Virus record (IMG/VR): IMGVR_UViG_3300008735_000003
Span: 1-64,000 of that record
Direction: 5' to 3' (one strand)
DNA: 64,000 nucleotides
From: a virus
Within the stretch, counting starts at the first letter, position 1; each line of letters starts with the position of its first letter. Position numbers and translations under genes: made by a program. The notes under the pieces were generated by a model. That model saw only the letters and a list, made by a program, of their open reading frames with translations, did not search any database and had not been told where the DNA came from. Positions 55,809 to 63,820 of the stretch are shown here, piece by piece.

Positions 55809-56738
55809 ATGGCGATAGGAAATACGAATTTAAATTGGCTGGTAGAAAACGATGAGCTTACCGGCTCGCCGTTATCTTCCCCAACGACGCCCGCTGGGAA
55901 TTTAAACGTTCCCCTGAATGAATTATTGCAGAACGATATAAATCTACAGGGGCAGATAGACGCGATAGTCGGCGCCGGGAGTGGACCTTCTACGTTCACC
56001 GAACTTACGGATACGCCATCGAGCTTTACGAATAATCAAATTTTAGAGACGACCGGAAGCTCGGTTATTTCGGTCCCCAAGGCGACGGGATATAATAAAA
56101 ACACGGGGACTACGGCCGGGACGATCGCCACGGGAGATCACGCGCATGTAAAGGCGGATATTTCTGATTTTGCCCACACCCATGTTTTAGCTGACATCAC
56201 AGATTACGATCCTAGTGTTCCTACTAGATTAAGTGACGGCTCACATCTTTTTTATACTCGTGCAGGAAAATTTATTAGAGTGGGAAATTATATCACCAGC
56301 GTCTACACAATCGCACAAATAAATTTTACTAACCCAGAAGATAGTTTTACTTATGAGTTGGAGGTGTATGGGTATCCTCCTGGAACCTTCGGCCTTTTTT
56401 CGAGAAAAACTTACAGCAACAGAATAACATCCAAACAAGAAAACGGAACCTCAACAGCTTACTTAGATATAGTGACCGGTCCCTCTTCAACCGACATAGT
56501 GAAAAATGTGTCTTCTGGGGAATCCTACGGGACCTATGAACTTAACTCAGCCATTGATACAAATCCGACTATGAGCATCTACACGGCAAATACGTTTTCA
56601 CAATTAAATATAAATACATCCATTACGAACCTCTACATAAACACAGTGGATACTACGGAAATTCTTTTTAGACTGCATGTATTTGCAGAAGCGAATACGG
56701 GCGATGGGGATGTGTCTATTGTACCACTTGGCGTATAG
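55809..56738 (+). CDS. Tail fibre 1
   Basis: A 309-aa fibre. The N terminus (NTNLNWLVENDELTGSPLSSPT, PAGNLNVPLNELLQNDINLQ) is shared with the fibre at 57227 and more distantly with 58789, and is probably the baseplate anchor. Next comes a TFTELTDTPSSF segment and a collagen-like/His-rich GTIATGDHAHVKADI shaft motif typical of tail fibres. The C-terminal ~160 residues are a unique beta-rich receptor domain. A chaperone-like gene follows, separated by seven bases and with AGGAGG. Confidence 0.72.
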   Translation: MAIGNTNLNWLVENDELTGSPLSSPTTPAGNLNVPLNELLQNDINLQGQIDAIVGAGSGPSTFTELTDTPSSFTNNQILETTGSSVISVPKATGYNKNTGTTAGTIATGDHAHVKADISDFAHTHVLADITDYDPSVPTRLSDGSHLFYTRAGKFIRVGNYITSVYTIAQINFTNPEDSFTYELEVYGYPPGTFGLFSRKTYSNRITSKQENGTSTAYLDIVTGPSSTDIVKNVSSGESYGTYELNSAIDTNPTMSIYTANTFSQLNINTSITNLYINTVDTTEILFRLHVFAEANTGDGDVSIVPLGV

Positions 56739-56745
56739 GAGGTAA

Positions 56746-57243
56746 ATGATGGATTGTTTTGTTTTAGATTCAGATGGGCGTGTTTCTGGGCGGGAAAAAG
56801 TAACTCAACCGGACAACATTAAGTACATATCTGTGAGAGAGCACCCCTATCCTCAAAATTTACAGGCCCCCGTATGGATAGATGGGACGTGGAAGGAGGG
56901 GGCCACAAAACGGCAGATAAATGAACAAAGAGAAGTACGACTTAAGGAGTATAAACTACGGGATATAAAAACTGCCAAGGAACAATGTGAGCATTTAATA
57001 AAAATACTATTTCCAACCATATACCATGAATTCAATCTTCTCAGAGAAAACCCGAACGACCCAAGATTCAAAATTCTAGACGATCTTCGGGCCGTCTCGA
57101 ACGATATAGAAAAAAAGATCGAGGCTTGTGAATCCATGGAAAAATTACAGGAAATCGATATTCGAGAATTATTCCGAAAGGATGAAAGAGCCCAAGATGA
57201 GAATGGAAAATTTATAGGGGATATTAATGACGATACCAAATAA
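56746..57243 (+). CDS. Fibre assembly chaperone-like protein 1
   Basis: A 165-aa protein with a strong AGGAGGT site. The N-terminal half has a small beta domain ending in APVWIDGTWKEGA, as in tail fibre assembly proteins. The C-terminal half is helical, with NLLRENPNDPRFKILDDLR, a motif shared with the genes at 58154, 58503 and 59664. Each such gene directly follows a fibre gene, so a cognate chaperone or fibre-maturation role is likely. It overlaps the next fibre start. Confidence 0.62.
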   Translation: MMDCFVLDSDGRVSGREKVTQPDNIKYISVREHPYPQNLQAPVWIDGTWKEGATKRQINEQREVRLKEYKLRDIKTAKEQCEHLIKILFPTIYHEFNLLRENPNDPRFKILDDLRAVSNDIEKKIEACESMEKLQEIDIRELFRKDERAQDENGKFIGDINDDTK

Positions 57244-58138
57244 TAATCTATCTTGGCTGGTAGAAGAAGATAAATTAACGGGGTCCCCGAAGGGCTCTCC
57301 GACTTTGCCCGCAGGGAACTTAAACGAACCTCTCGCCGAACTCCTACTTAATGATCAAGATTTACAGAGTCAAATAACCGCTATAGGGGGAGGGGGAGCT
57401 TCTACGTTCGCCGGACTTACGGATACGCCCGGGACCATAGGGAATGGGATTGTGACGGGAAACGGATCGGCACTTTCTTTTTCGCCAATAGGAACCGGCG
57501 TCGCAACTGGCAATGGATCATCACTATCCTTTTCTCCAGCGCAATCAGCGCATAATAAACCTTTTGGGGCTACGGCTGGAACGGTTGCTATGGGGGATCA
57601 TAGTCACCCTCATTACGAAAATAGCCATACATTTGGACACAAGAGCGACTTCTTTGCTACTAATTCCAAAATTTATACGCATTCGGCAGGGTTACAACAC
57701 ATATTAGATATAGGTGGAATAAATTCGCAGCTATGTAGTCCACATTTAACTCTATCGTCACTCACCCCATTAGGTTCCCCAGTTAATCTTTACGCCAAGT
57801 TTGTTATATCGTGGTTTTGGAACTTTTGTTGGGTTCGACCTATAGAATATGAACTTGTAAATTCTGCAGCACACCCAACAGCGGAAATAAGATTCCTCGT
57901 ACATTCTACGTCTGATTACGCCACCTTTATATTTTCCTTCAATGAAATAGTTAATGGAGTTCAAAAATCTTCTAGCGTTCCGGGGGGAAGCACACTTCTT
58001 GAAAAGATAGGGGTTTGGGTTCAGTTTTCAGACGTTAACTCTGCGCCCGGTACAACCTTTAGTGCAAAGTTTGAAGAAATGGGATTGAGTAATACGACCC
58101 CATCATCAACCTCTGCGAACATAAATTTTATAGTGTAG
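57227..58138 (+). CDS. Tail fibre 2
   Basis: A 303-aa fibre whose N terminus (NNNLSWLVEEDKLTGSPKGSPT, PAGNLNEPLAELLLNDQDLQ) closely matches fibre 1. The shaft has two copies of a TGNGS-[AS]-LSFSP repeat and a GTVAMGDHSHPHYE segment. The C-terminal ~150 residues differ completely from fibre 1, consistent with exchange of receptor domains. Overlaps the preceding chaperone by 17 bases. Confidence 0.7.
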   Translation: MTIPNNNLSWLVEEDKLTGSPKGSPTLPAGNLNEPLAELLLNDQDLQSQITAIGGGGASTFAGLTDTPGTIGNGIVTGNGSALSFSPIGTGVATGNGSSLSFSPAQSAHNKPFGATAGTVAMGDHSHPHYENSHTFGHKSDFFATNSKIYTHSAGLQHILDIGGINSQLCSPHLTLSSLTPLGSPVNLYAKFVISWFWNFCWVRPIEYELVNSAAHPTAEIRFLVHSTSDYATFIFSFNEIVNGVQKSSSVPGGSTLLEKIGVWVQFSDVNSAPGTTFSAKFEEMGLSNTTPSSTSANINFIV

Positions 58139-58153
58139 TTTTTTGGAGGATAA

Positions 58154-58483
58154 GTGAACGAAAAACAAAAAGTATCCACCTTTACCCAAATGTTATTGGA
58201 TGAAACTAATTCTTACGTATCATTTAAAATTACCACCATTTTAGAACCATATGAACAAATGAATTTAATTAGGGAAGGAAGGACAGATGATTTTAGATTC
58301 AAAGTCCTCGATGATCTTCGCTCCGTCTCGAACGACGTGGAGAAGAAAATAAAAAAAGCGAAAACGATAAAAGCGTTAGAAAAAATAGACGTAGATGAAT
58401 TATTCCGAAAGGATGAAAGGCTCATAGGCGATGACGGAAACTTTATTCCCGATACATTAAAAGAAGAAAGAGAAAGTCATTAA
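58154..58483 (+). CDS. Fibre chaperone-like protein 2a (GTG start)
   Basis: A 109-aa protein starting at GTG with GGAGGATAA directly upstream. It lacks the N-terminal beta domain of the gene at 56746 but keeps the helical RFKVLDDLRSVSNDVEKKI and ELFRKDERL blocks. A 23-base stretch (58397-58419) is identical to 57166-57188 in the first chaperone, so the duplication is recent. Confidence 0.58.
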   Translation: MNEKQKVSTFTQMLLDETNSYVSFKITTILEPYEQMNLIREGRTDDFRFKVLDDLRSVSNDVEKKIKKAKTIKALEKIDVDELFRKDERLIGDDGNFIPDTLKEERESH

Positions 58484-58502
58484 TTACACCTCTATAGAAT
58501 AT

Positions 58503-58757
58503 TTGAAGGGGAAGTATATCGAAGAAATAAAAAAGATTAGTTCAGAATTAATAGAAAAAGCATTTCCGTTATATAGGCAGGTAAACGCCTTGCGAGAGAA
58601 TCCCAAGGACGAGCGGTTTAAAATCGTAGACGATATTCGAGCCATTTCGAATGAACTTGAGGCGGAAATAAATAATTTTGAGACACGCGAAGAACTCCTA
58701 GCTTTTAAAACGAAGGAGAAGCTCCTAAACGATGAAAGACTAAAGGGGAAGATTTAA
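58503..58757 (+). CDS. Fibre chaperone-like protein 2b
   Basis: An 84-aa helical protein with the same ALRENPKDERFKIVDDIRAISNELE motif. The only in-frame start is TTG at 58503 with no ribosome binding site. The frame is open upstream to 58461, overlapping the end of gene 2a, which makes a +1 frameshift fusion or a degraded third copy conceivable. Expression as an independent protein is uncertain. Confidence 0.42.
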   Translation: MKGKYIEEIKKISSELIEKAFPLYRQVNALRENPKDERFKIVDDIRAISNELEAEINNFETREELLAFKTKEKLLNDERLKGKI

Positions 58758-58788
58758 TATGGATGGTGGAAAGAAATAAGGAGATTTT

Positions 58789-59655
58789 ATGCCGTTACCT
58801 AATACCACACTTTCATACATCGTCGCGGGTAATAAACCTATAGCGGCCAACTCCCAAGGATCGGGCGCAGGCTTAGTTAACGCTCCGCTGGTGGAACTCT
58901 TAGCCAACGACGCGTTCCTTCTCCAGGAGATCGAAAACGTCGCAAACTCCACGAATACAGCCTATATAACCCTTTCGGACACGCCGTCATCATACTCCGG
59001 CGATTCGAATAAATTTGTTAGGGTAAAATCGAGCGTCGATGGATTAGAACATATAACGATAACTCCAGCTCTTATTGGCGCTTCGAACGCGGGACATAAT
59101 CACGATACTGTCTATGAACCACTAGGAGCTCCGAATGCGACCGATAGTAAGGGTGTGCAAGGTCGAGGTGTTTTTGTCGTTAACGGAACATTCAACGTTC
59201 CAGCCGGCATAACGAAGCTCTTAATTTATATGATAGGCGGCGGTCAAAATAATTGTGGAAGCGGTGGTGCTGGATTGAGCGGACTTCTAACCGTATCCGG
59301 AACCGACGTTCTTACGATCACGATAGGTCTCGGAGGAGGAACAGGTGGAGATACCATAATGACATCGTCCACCCAAGGCGGAACTATTATTGTCCCCGGA
59401 GGAGGTTCTGCTTCTTCCTTAACCACGTCTTTAGGTGGACTATCTAAGTTCATTTCAACTATAGGCGGAACTCCCGGATCTGGCCAAGGTGGGGGCTGGG
59501 CCGGAGACGGAGGAGGCGCTTCCGGCGCCGGAGTTTACGGCGGAGCTGGAGGAGCATCGGTTGGAGACGGGAGTGGAAGGGATGGGGTTTTTTTTGGGGG
59601 AGGTGCGGCTGATGGTGAGGCTGGGGCCAACGGAGTCGTTGTCATAGAATATTAG
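58789..59655 (+). CDS. Tail fibre 3 with glycine-rich tip
   Basis: A 288-aa fibre with an AGGAG site. The N terminus (NTTLSYIVAGNK, LVNAPLVELLANDAFLLQ) is a diverged form of the anchor of fibres 1 and 2. A LSDTPSSYSG and HNHDTVYEP shaft follows. The C-terminal ~130 residues are extremely Gly-rich (GGGTGGD, GGGWAGDGGGASG, GAGGASVGDGSG) and end in NGVVVIEY, the pattern of polyglycine tail-fibre tips. Three fibres with three tips suggest multiple receptor specificities. Confidence 0.7.
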   Translation: MPLPNTTLSYIVAGNKPIAANSQGSGAGLVNAPLVELLANDAFLLQEIENVANSTNTAYITLSDTPSSYSGDSNKFVRVKSSVDGLEHITITPALIGASNAGHNHDTVYEPLGAPNATDSKGVQGRGVFVVNGTFNVPAGITKLLIYMIGGGQNNCGSGGAGLSGLLTVSGTDVLTITIGLGGGTGGDTIMTSSTQGGTIIVPGGGSASSLTTSLGGLSKFISTIGGTPGSGQGGGWAGDGGGASGAGVYGGAGGASVGDGSGRDGVFFGGGAADGEAGANGVVVIEY

Positions 59656-59663
59656 GAGAGCAT

Positions 59664-60221
59664 ATGATCGATGAAAAAAAATTAAATGAAATATTTAGTG
59701 ATGAAGAGGTCGTAGGGATATATGAAGTTGACGCAAGAGGGAATATAATTCGAAAGGGGTTTTCCGATAAATCGTACGCATCGGCATGTAAAGAAAAAAT
59801 AGTCTTCGATGAAATTCCGCCGCATATATTTAGAGGAATTTGGAATGGCGAGGAATGGGAAGAGGGCGCGTCTGATGATTACATAGAACTGGCATTAAAC
59901 TCCTGTAAAAAAAACATGATTCGTTTTTTAAAAAACGCATATAAAACCAAGATCGAATCATTTTTTCCCGCGCACGCTCAGTTCAATGTTATTCGTCGCG
60001 GAGAAGAAAAGGAAGATGAAAGATTTGTTCGTTTAGAGAAGTTGGCGGCAGAATGTAACGACCACGAGATCACGATAAAAGATGCGAAAACCACGAACGA
60101 CCTCATAGCGGCTAAAAAGAAAGCCTTGGACGAAAACCCATCCCTGGGAAATGCGGGGACGGCAGAATTAAAATCTTCTTCCGATATCATTGAATTGTGG
60201 TCAGACCATAATATAACCTAA
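59664..60221 (+). CDS. Fibre chaperone-like protein 3
   Basis: A 185-aa protein following fibre 3, with GGAG upstream. The N-terminal half includes VGIYEVDARGNIIRKG and IWNGEEWEEGA, as in tail fibre assembly proteins and in the gene at 56746. The helical half has the shared FNVIRRGEEKEDERFVRLEKLA motif in more diverged form. This completes the third fibre-chaperone pair. Confidence 0.6.
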   Translation: MIDEKKLNEIFSDEEVVGIYEVDARGNIIRKGFSDKSYASACKEKIVFDEIPPHIFRGIWNGEEWEEGASDDYIELALNSCKKNMIRFLKNAYKTKIESFFPAHAQFNVIRRGEEKEDERFVRLEKLAAECNDHEITIKDAKTTNDLIAAKKKALDENPSLGNAGTAELKSSSDIIELWSDHNIT

Positions 60222-60224
60222 CTC

Positions 60225-62111
60225 ATGCCTGAAAAAGAATTATTAGTCGGAAAAAGTATTTCGCTCGTTAATGAGAGGAAGAAGACCGATGTGATCGGCG
60301 ACCCCGTATATAACGAAAATTACGTATATATTCCGCTTGGCTCCGAAGGCGTCGGTATATTAGAATTCAACTCCTCTTCTGATTATAAGGAGGTCGGGCG
60401 TTGGGGTTCTAAAACGAATGTTTTCGATTCGGAAACCCCGCCTTTCAGAGATACCATTTATATTTCCGATCTGGAGATCGATGGAGATTATATATTCGCC
60501 TATGACCTTAACCGCCCGATCATCTACGTACTAAAAATATCCGGCGAGAATCTTTTTTATAGCAACTTTATAACCACTCCAACAGATTATGATGATCGCC
60601 CCAAGGCGAAAGAAAGAAAGAGCGAATTTCTTAGACCTTTTTTTTTAGATGATAATAGGCTTAGATATATTTATGCGGCAGAAATACAAAAAATATTTAT
60701 TTCGCAAAATGATGAGGGGAGCTTTTTTAATTCGGTACATTTTCGTGAAGTTGATTATATTTCCAATCCGACAAACTTTTCAGTTTTAAATAAGGTCGGT
60801 GGGAATTTCGTTTCTTTATCTAACTTTGAGGAAATTTCTATCCTTCCAAAAACATCGGGGAATGAGGCAAATATAACTCCGACAAACGATATACTTAAAA
60901 GGCAGGAAGTGTTCTTCGGGAATATAATCCCCTTGGATTTCTTTTCCGATCAAGATGGAACTAACGCGATACTAGCGTTTTCATATAATTTACAAAATGC
61001 TTCTACCCTTTTTGATGGGCTAGAGAATAGAATCTATTTGGCAAAAATAGCCCTTAATGGTAATCCGAATTCTATAACTTCTAATTCATTCTCATTAAAT
61101 CTCGGGGCTTCGGAAAATAGTTTAACGAACTCAGTATCCGATGTCTTAATTTTTGGCAACGGAGTATATTTGGCATTGGGGGACTCGTTTTTAAAAACCT
61201 TTAACATCGGCGATTTATCGACCGTAACTAGCACCATAAGTTTTAATGGTGAAAAGATACTAGGGTTACAAAAAACTTCTGCCAATATATTCGTTTTAAG
61301 TAACGATGGTGTTAATTCTTTCTTGAGAATATGCACGCAAAACCCGGATTTTTCTCTCAACGAGGTAAAAAAAATAACCGCCGATATTAGTGTGGATCGA
61401 GCGTTTTTAAAGCCCGACGGGTCTATACTTCTTTTTGCAAAGGATCAGATATACGCTCATTCATATTCTGATAAGGTTATTGTTATTTCACAAACAGAAT
61501 TAGAACAAGCTTTGAGACCGTTTAAAAGACCGGGGTGGTTCACTACTCCGATAATGAAAAATCCAGAATTTAAAGCTATGTGCGATGGAATAGTTAGGGC
61601 AAATACCAACGTCAACGCCTCGGAAAAAGTGGAGATTTCTCAGAACGGGACATTGCCCGACTTAACTAGCTCATATAACCATTCGAACGGAATACAAACC
61701 ATAACAATATTCCCAAAAAAAACCGAGCTCTATAAATCGAGCCTCTTTAAAAGCGTGTGGGGAAAATTATTCGAAGAGTCCTACGGTATATTGGGCGGAC
61801 TCGATGTATCATTAAACGGAAATACCATGACGATCGGCCCCGGAACATTCATACATTCAGAAGAAATATACGAAAGCGATGCGGACGAAACGGCAGATGT
61901 TAGCGGGGCCGTAAATGGGTCACAAGTCTATTACGACGGAAACGTTTTCGCCTTTAGCTTAAACGGAGGTCTAAGTAATTCGGTCATCGTAGCGACGTAT
62001 AATTCTGGCGCCTGGATTATGACGAGAAAACTAGGTCTTTCTCCCATAGTTTTAAGCAATACATTAAATCGCGTTTTTCTAAACGAATCCGGTGTAGTCG
62101 AATTTTTTTAA
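60225..62111 (+). CDS. Beta-propeller tail protein with fibre-base module
   Basis: A 628-aa protein. Residues ~15-430 carry propeller-type repeats (YVYIPLGSEGVGILEF, DGDYIFAYDLNRPIIYVLKI, GNGVYLALGDSFLKTFNIGD) similar in style to the region in the giant baseplate protein. The C-terminal ~150 residues contain GGLDVSLNGNTMTIGPGTFIH, the module also present at 54101. A likely peripheral tail or receptor-interaction protein. Confidence 0.55.
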   Translation: MPEKELLVGKSISLVNERKKTDVIGDPVYNENYVYIPLGSEGVGILEFNSSSDYKEVGRWGSKTNVFDSETPPFRDTIYISDLEIDGDYIFAYDLNRPIIYVLKISGENLFYSNFITTPTDYDDRPKAKERKSEFLRPFFLDDNRLRYIYAAEIQKIFISQNDEGSFFNSVHFREVDYISNPTNFSVLNKVGGNFVSLSNFEEISILPKTSGNEANITPTNDILKRQEVFFGNIIPLDFFSDQDGTNAILAFSYNLQNASTLFDGLENRIYLAKIALNGNPNSITSNSFSLNLGASENSLTNSVSDVLIFGNGVYLALGDSFLKTFNIGDLSTVTSTISFNGEKILGLQKTSANIFVLSNDGVNSFLRICTQNPDFSLNEVKKITADISVDRAFLKPDGSILLFAKDQIYAHSYSDKVIVISQTELEQALRPFKRPGWFTTPIMKNPEFKAMCDGIVRANTNVNASEKVEISQNGTLPDLTSSYNHSNGIQTITIFPKKTELYKSSLFKSVWGKLFEESYGILGGLDVSLNGNTMTIGPGTFIHSEEIYESDADETADVSGAVNGSQVYYDGNVFAFSLNGGLSNSVIVATYNSGAWIMTRKLGLSPIVLSNTLNRVFLNESGVVEFF

Positions 62112-62117
62112 CAATAT

Positions 62118-62146
62118 TTGCCTTTTCTACCGACCGATGATATAAT
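62118..62146 (+). promoter_or_regulatory. Promoter of lysis region, predicted leaderless start
   Basis: TTGCCT (62118-62123), 17-nt spacer, TATAAT (62141-62146) with TG extension (TGATATAAT from 62138). The ATG at 62154 lies 8 nt after the -10, with no ribosome binding site, so the mRNA is predicted to be leaderless. This is the best promoter match in the window. Confidence 0.7.
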
Positions 62147-62153
62147 ATTAGCC

Positions 62154-62432
62154 ATGGGAATATTAGAGCAAAAACCACAAACCGAAGTGGAAAAAAAAGA
62201 AGTCGATATGATTGATCCGGTTACTAGTAAGAAGTTTATATGGGAGTCAAAAAAGGGGCAGTATTTTTTCATCACACTATTCGTGGTTATTTTACTCGGA
62301 ATTGGAATGTCGTATTATGGAGTCTATAAAGCGGACCTAATTACAAAGATCGTCTCATTGGGCGTTGTTTTTGGAATGGGGCAGGTCGGGCAGGATTTCT
62401 TTCAATGCGCAGCCAAGTGGAAAGGAAAATAG
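62154..62432 (+). CDS. Holin-like two-helix membrane protein
   Basis: A 92-aa protein with a charged N terminus, a first hydrophobic helix (YFFITLFVVILLGIGMSYYG) and a second (LITKIVSLGVVFGMG), then a short basic tail. The layout resembles small holins that open the inner membrane at the end of infection. The ATG at 62154 is preferred over the TTG at 62118, which is in the -35 box. Followed by two membrane/secreted coiled-coil proteins, as in lysis cassettes; no endolysin is seen in this window. Confidence 0.55.
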   Translation: MGILEQKPQTEVEKKEVDMIDPVTSKKFIWESKKGQYFFITLFVVILLGIGMSYYGVYKADLITKIVSLGVVFGMGQVGQDFFQCAAKWKGK

Positions 62433-62827
62433 TGATTTGGGTAAAAAAGAATTGGGCCAGAATGCTCTGGTTTTTGGGGATCGTAGTTGCGGTGATTGTT
62501 GGTATTTTTGAGATGTTCTTAAAGTTCGATCAGAGCCGTATATCGAAACGCCTAAAAGATAACAAAGAAAAATTAAAGAAAAACGAAAAAAAGATAAGAC
62601 AAATAGAAGTTAGGGATGCTATCTTAAAGGAGCGCGAGAATGCGCTCGATAATAAAGAGGAAACTATCGAGAGGGATTTTAATGAAGGGGTCAAAAAAGC
62701 TAAAAAGAAATTTGATCTAAAAAACGAAGAAGATAAGAAATTCTTTGATCAACTTGAAGGAAACTTAAAAAGCGGGTATAGAGAATCTGTATCCTCTGAA
62801 TTAGGGATAAAAATAACAAAAATATAG
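62432..62827 (+). CDS. Spanin-like protein (inner-membrane anchor plus coiled coil)
   Basis: I choose the GTG at 62432, which overlaps the holin-like stop (TAGTG) and has AAAGGA six bases upstream; an ATG at 62405 is in frame but inside the neighbour. An N-terminal membrane helix (MLWFLGIVVAVIVGIFEMF) is followed by ~90 residues of charged coiled coil. This is the layout of an inner-membrane spanin. Alternative: a generic membrane-anchored tail or envelope protein. Confidence 0.5.
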   Translation: MIWVKKNWARMLWFLGIVVAVIVGIFEMFLKFDQSRISKRLKDNKEKLKKNEKKIRQIEVRDAILKERENALDNKEETIERDFNEGVKKAKKKFDLKNEEDKKFFDQLEGNLKSGYRESVSSELGIKITKI

Positions 62828-62828
62828 A

Positions 62829-63341
62829 ATGAAACAATCTTTCGTATTCCTATTGATTCTTGGAACGGCACTATTTTCTGCCCCCCCTTCTCAGGAAATA
62901 AATGTCACCGAGTTGACTAAGGAATACGAACTTAAAGAGAAGCCCGGGGTTAAAATTGGCCCCGGGTTTTTCCTTTCTACAAAAGATTACGATAAACTCC
63001 TTTTGAGTGCGATACGAGATAAGAAGAAAATAAAGCTACAAGAAAATGAAATAGATTATTTAAAAGAAAGAAATGAATTATATAGGGAGAGAGATAAACT
63101 CCTTAAAGAAATAAAAGAAGAGAGAGAAAAAATAAAGAAGGAAAGAGAAGAAAACTTTAAACTCTATAAGGATATCGTTAAGGAAAATAAAGCTCTTTAC
63201 GAAGATAATGAAAGAATGATGGAAAAACAAGTAGCATATCAGAGAAGAAAGGCGCGATTCTACCGCAGGATATTATTTACTGGAGCCATTATGGCGGTTG
63301 GACAAAACTTAAAATTAGATGTTTTTAAAATAAATTTCTAG
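62829..63341 (+). CDS. Secreted coiled-coil protein, possible spanin partner
   Basis: A 170-aa protein with a clear signal peptide (MKQSFVFLLILGTALFSA, cleavage likely after Ala18), then a PGVKIGPGFFLS segment, a long Lys/Glu coiled coil, and a hydrophobic C-terminal stretch (ILFTGAIMAVG). There is no lipobox cysteine, so it is not a classical outer-membrane spanin lipoprotein. It follows the spanin-like gene by one base, which supports a joint role in the envelope. Confidence 0.5.
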   Translation: MKQSFVFLLILGTALFSAPPSQEINVTELTKEYELKEKPGVKIGPGFFLSTKDYDKLLLSAIRDKKKIKLQENEIDYLKERNELYRERDKLLKEIKEEREKIKKEREENFKLYKDIVKENKALYEDNERMMEKQVAYQRRKARFYRRILFTGAIMAVGQNLKLDVFKINF

Positions 63342-63355
63342 TAACGGCCCTATAG

Positions 63356-63403
63356 AACCCCTGTTATAATATTCATGTAACGACTATTATACGGGGGTTT
63401 TTT
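63356..63403 (+). terminator. Terminator hairpin overlapping an extended -10 promoter
   Basis: AACCCCTGT and ATAAT (63356-63370) pair with ATTAT and ACGGGGGTT (63386-63399) as a 14-bp stem with one bulge, followed by a run of Ts. The left arm contains TGTTATAAT (63362-63370), an extended -10. Transcripts arriving from upstream would make the hairpin and stop; transcripts started here would contain only the right arm. The next ATG follows a GGGGG and T6. Confidence 0.65.
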
Positions 63404-63404
63404 C

Positions 63405-63809
63405 ATGCCTTTTACAGAAATTATTACTGAACAACTTATAGAAGAAAAGGAAGCAGAATCATATACGATCAACGAAAACGTTGCTTCTTTTAAATGCCTC
63501 GTATTCGATCCCGCTGGAAATGATGATGAGCTGGTGATCGCCGATAACTCCGATCTAACCCATAAAGGGAAATTTTTTGGAGTAGCGAAAGTTTCCGGGA
63601 CTTCGGGGAATAAGGTTATGGTTCAGGCATTTGGAGAAATGGAAAATTCTGGGTGGTCTTGGGGAACAATGTGGGGCAGGCTTTATTACGATTCCAATGG
63701 CGATATCACCGACGTCTACCCATCCGGAGGAGATCACGTCCAGATCATAGGTAAGGTTATGAGTCCAACCAAGATATTCCTTAACCCGGAAGCGGCGATG
63801 TCTCTATAG
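63405..63809 (+). CDS. Probable tail-fibre-associated trimer protein
   Basis: A 134-aa beta-rich protein with own promoter/terminator unit. The C-terminal pattern (WGRLYYDSNGDITD, DHVQIIGKVMSPTKIFLNPE) is common in small phage proteins that follow fibre genes or form capsid/tail spikes of the 'pseudo-decoration' type. The exact role is not clear from sequence. Confidence 0.5.
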   Translation: MPFTEIITEQLIEEKEAESYTINENVASFKCLVFDPAGNDDELVIADNSDLTHKGKFFGVAKVSGTSGNKVMVQAFGEMENSGWSWGTMWGRLYYDSNGDITDVYPSGGDHVQIIGKVMSPTKIFLNPEAAMSL

Positions 63810-63820
63810 GGAGCTAAAAT

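Noticed and set aside
62118-62153. TTG at 62118 as start of the holin-like gene
   Set aside because: This TTG is part of the -35 box of a strong promoter; the ATG at 62154 sits at the predicted transcription start.
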